Source of the DNA: an uncultured Clostridia bacterium
GTDB taxonomy: Bacteria; Bacillota; Clostridia; Oscillospirales; Oscillospiraceae
Assembly: GCA_946184215.1 (NCBI GenBank)
Contig: CAMHER010000114.1
Span: forward strand, 1-6,318
Direction of reading: 5' to 3'
DNA length: 6,318 nucleotides
The notes beneath the pieces are model-generated. The model was not told where the DNA came from. It did no database searches and saw only the letters and a list, made by a program, of their open reading frames with translations. Made by a program: the position numbers and the translations under genes. Below are positions 5,249 to 6,318 of the stretch, in pieces. The number at the start of each line of letters is the position of its first letter. Position 1 is the stretch's first letter.

Positions 5249-6318
5249 ATGATGAAGGAACTCTTTACGCCCGGCCGTACCGAGCTTGCGGGAAACCATA
5301 CCGACCATCAGAAGGGCCGGATCCTCGCCTCCGCGGTCGACCTGGGCCTTTATGCCAAATATGAGGCGACCGGCGACGACACCGTCACGGTCCACTCCGT
5401 CGGCTTTGAACCTTTTGAGATCAAGACCACGCAGCTCGCCGTCCGCCCGGCGGAATTCGGCTCGCCCAAATCGCTCACGCGCGGCATGGTCAACGAGTTT
5501 GTCGCCCTGGGGCTGCAGGTCGGCGGCTTTACCGCCGAGGTGCGCTCAACGCTGGCGGCCGGCTCGGGTCTGAGCTCCTCTGCCGCCTTTTCGGTCATGA
5601 TCGGCCGCATCCTTTCGGACCTGTTCAACGACGGCCGGGTCGACCCTGTCGTGATCGCCCGTGCCGCCCAGGGCGCCGAGAATAAATACTTCGGCAAGCC
5701 CTGCGGATTGATGGATCAGCTGGCCTGCTCGCTGGGCCACACCGTCTATGTGGACTTCAAAACCAATGAGATCGTTCCCCTGGTGGCCGACTTTGAGGCG
5801 ATGGGCCTCACCCTCTGCCTGACCGACACCGGCGGCAGCCACGCCGGGCTTGACAGCTCCTACGCCCGCATCCCCGCCGATATGGTGTATATCGCCAACC
5901 TCTTCGACAAGGGCGTTCTCGGCGATGTCGACCCTGCGGACTTCCGCGCCAAGGGCTGGGATCCGGCCAACCGCCCGGTGCGCCGCGCCATGCACTTCTT
6001 TGACGAGAACGAGCGCGTGCCGCAGATGCGCGACGCGCTGCAAAAGCGCGACGGCGAGAGCTACATGCGTCTGATGAACGCCTCCGGCCGCTCCTCCGAG
6101 CAGCTTTTGAACAACATCGTCACCAGTGCCACGGGCGACACCAAGCTGGCCGAGGGCCTGGAAAAGAGCCGCAAGCTCCTCGAGGGACGCGGCGCCTGGC
6201 GCGTCCACGGCGGCGGCTTCGCCGGCTGTGTGCAGGCGCTGATGCCGACGGACTATTTCCCCGTTTACAAAGAAGAGATGGAACGGGAATTCGGCGCGGG
6301 CACCTGCCGCCGCATCCG
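5249..6318 (+). CDS. galK: Galactokinase-family GHMP kinase, 3'-truncated
   Basis: The frame opens at tandem ATGs (5249 and 5252) and runs off the window without a stop, giving 356 codons of an expected 390 or so. GalK phosphorylates alpha-D-galactose at C1 with ATP, the first kinase step of the cytoplasmic Leloir pathway. Counting from Met5252, motif 1 is PGRTELAGNHTDHQ (7-20), the ATP-binding GHMP loop is AAGSGLSSSAA (102-112), the catalytic aspartate is Asp155 in GLMDQLAC (152-159), and motif 3 is RVHGGGFAGCVQAL (317-330). Two features are unusual. The usual GEHTDY sugar-binding motif reads GNHTDH, replacing a glutamate that contacts galactose in characterised enzymes. Only seven residues precede PGR instead of the usual 20 or more. 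Related Clostridia and Bacteroidetes proteins with this variant motif are, as I recall, annotated as galactokinases. Family certain, sugar specificity less so. Confidence 0.9.
   Translation, partial: MMKELFTPGRTELAGNHTDHQKGRILASAVDLGLYAKYEATGDDTVTVHSVGFEPFEIKTTQLAVRPAEFGSPKSLTRGMVNEFVALGLQVGGFTAEVRSTLAAGSGLSSSAAFSVMIGRILSDLFNDGRVDPVVIARAAQGAENKYFGKPCGLMDQLACSLGHTVYVDFKTNEIVPLVADFEAMGLTLCLTDTGGSHAGLDSSYARIPADMVYIANLFDKGVLGDVDPADFRAKGWDPANRPVRRAMHFFDENERVPQMRDALQKRDGESYMRLMNASGRSSEQLLNNIVTSATGDTKLAEGLEKSRKLLEGRGAWRVHGGGFAGCVQALMPTDYFPVYKEEMEREFGAGTCRRI

Noticed and set aside
5546..6208. Long open frame on the - strand opposite galK (220 codons)
   Set aside because: It overlaps the conserved galactokinase motifs on the other strand and shows no family motif of its own.

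Overview
The window looks like chromosomal DNA from a GC-rich low-G+C-lineage bacterium (Firmicutes/Bacillota, class Clostridia, most likely an Oscillospiraceae-type gut anaerobe). The grounds are an IreB-family protein, which is essentially Firmicutes-specific, strong GGAGG-type ribosome binding sites, AT-rich promoters between GC-rich genes, and a galactokinase of the GNHTDH variant. No gene for a plasmid, phage or defence function is visible. The coding content is ordinary housekeeping; the unusual part is a non-coding element between two genes.

Layout: (1) 1-1586, + strand: the C-terminal two thirds of pheT (phenylalanyl-tRNA synthetase beta chain), cut by the window start. (2) 1587-1843: a spacer with an extended -10 promoter and a leader hairpin. 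(3) 1844-2086, +: ireB, a small regulatory phosphoprotein gene that appears to be transcribed alone. (4) 2091-2164: two stacked terminator hairpins, the first of which can also stop the convergent gene. (5) 2168-3391, -: a class I SAM-dependent 23S rRNA methyltransferase of the RlmI family with an N-terminal PUA domain. (6) 3409-3616: a 208-bp AT-richer non-coding block bounded by perfect 17-bp inverted repeats and filled with nested hairpins, resembling a MITE or other non-autonomous element; it fills almost the whole gap between the pncB stop codon and the ribosome binding site of the methyltransferase gene. (7) 3616-5073, -: pncB, nicotinate phosphoribosyltransferase. (8) 5074-5248: a divergent promoter region. 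(9) 5249-6318, +: a galactokinase-family gene that runs off the window end without a stop codon.

The genes do not form one pathway. pheT and ireB serve translation and Ser/Thr kinase signalling, the methyltransferase modifies the ribosome, pncB recycles nicotinate into NAD, and galK would phosphorylate galactose or a related sugar. pncB and the methyltransferase gene face the same way and may be read together through the inserted element. pncB and galK are divergent, each with a recognisable promoter; a dyad lies inside the pncB promoter and could be an operator.

I found no evidence for an entirely new multi-gene system. The points most worth a second look are the inverted-repeat element, the active-site substitution in the galactokinase and the candidate pncB operator.
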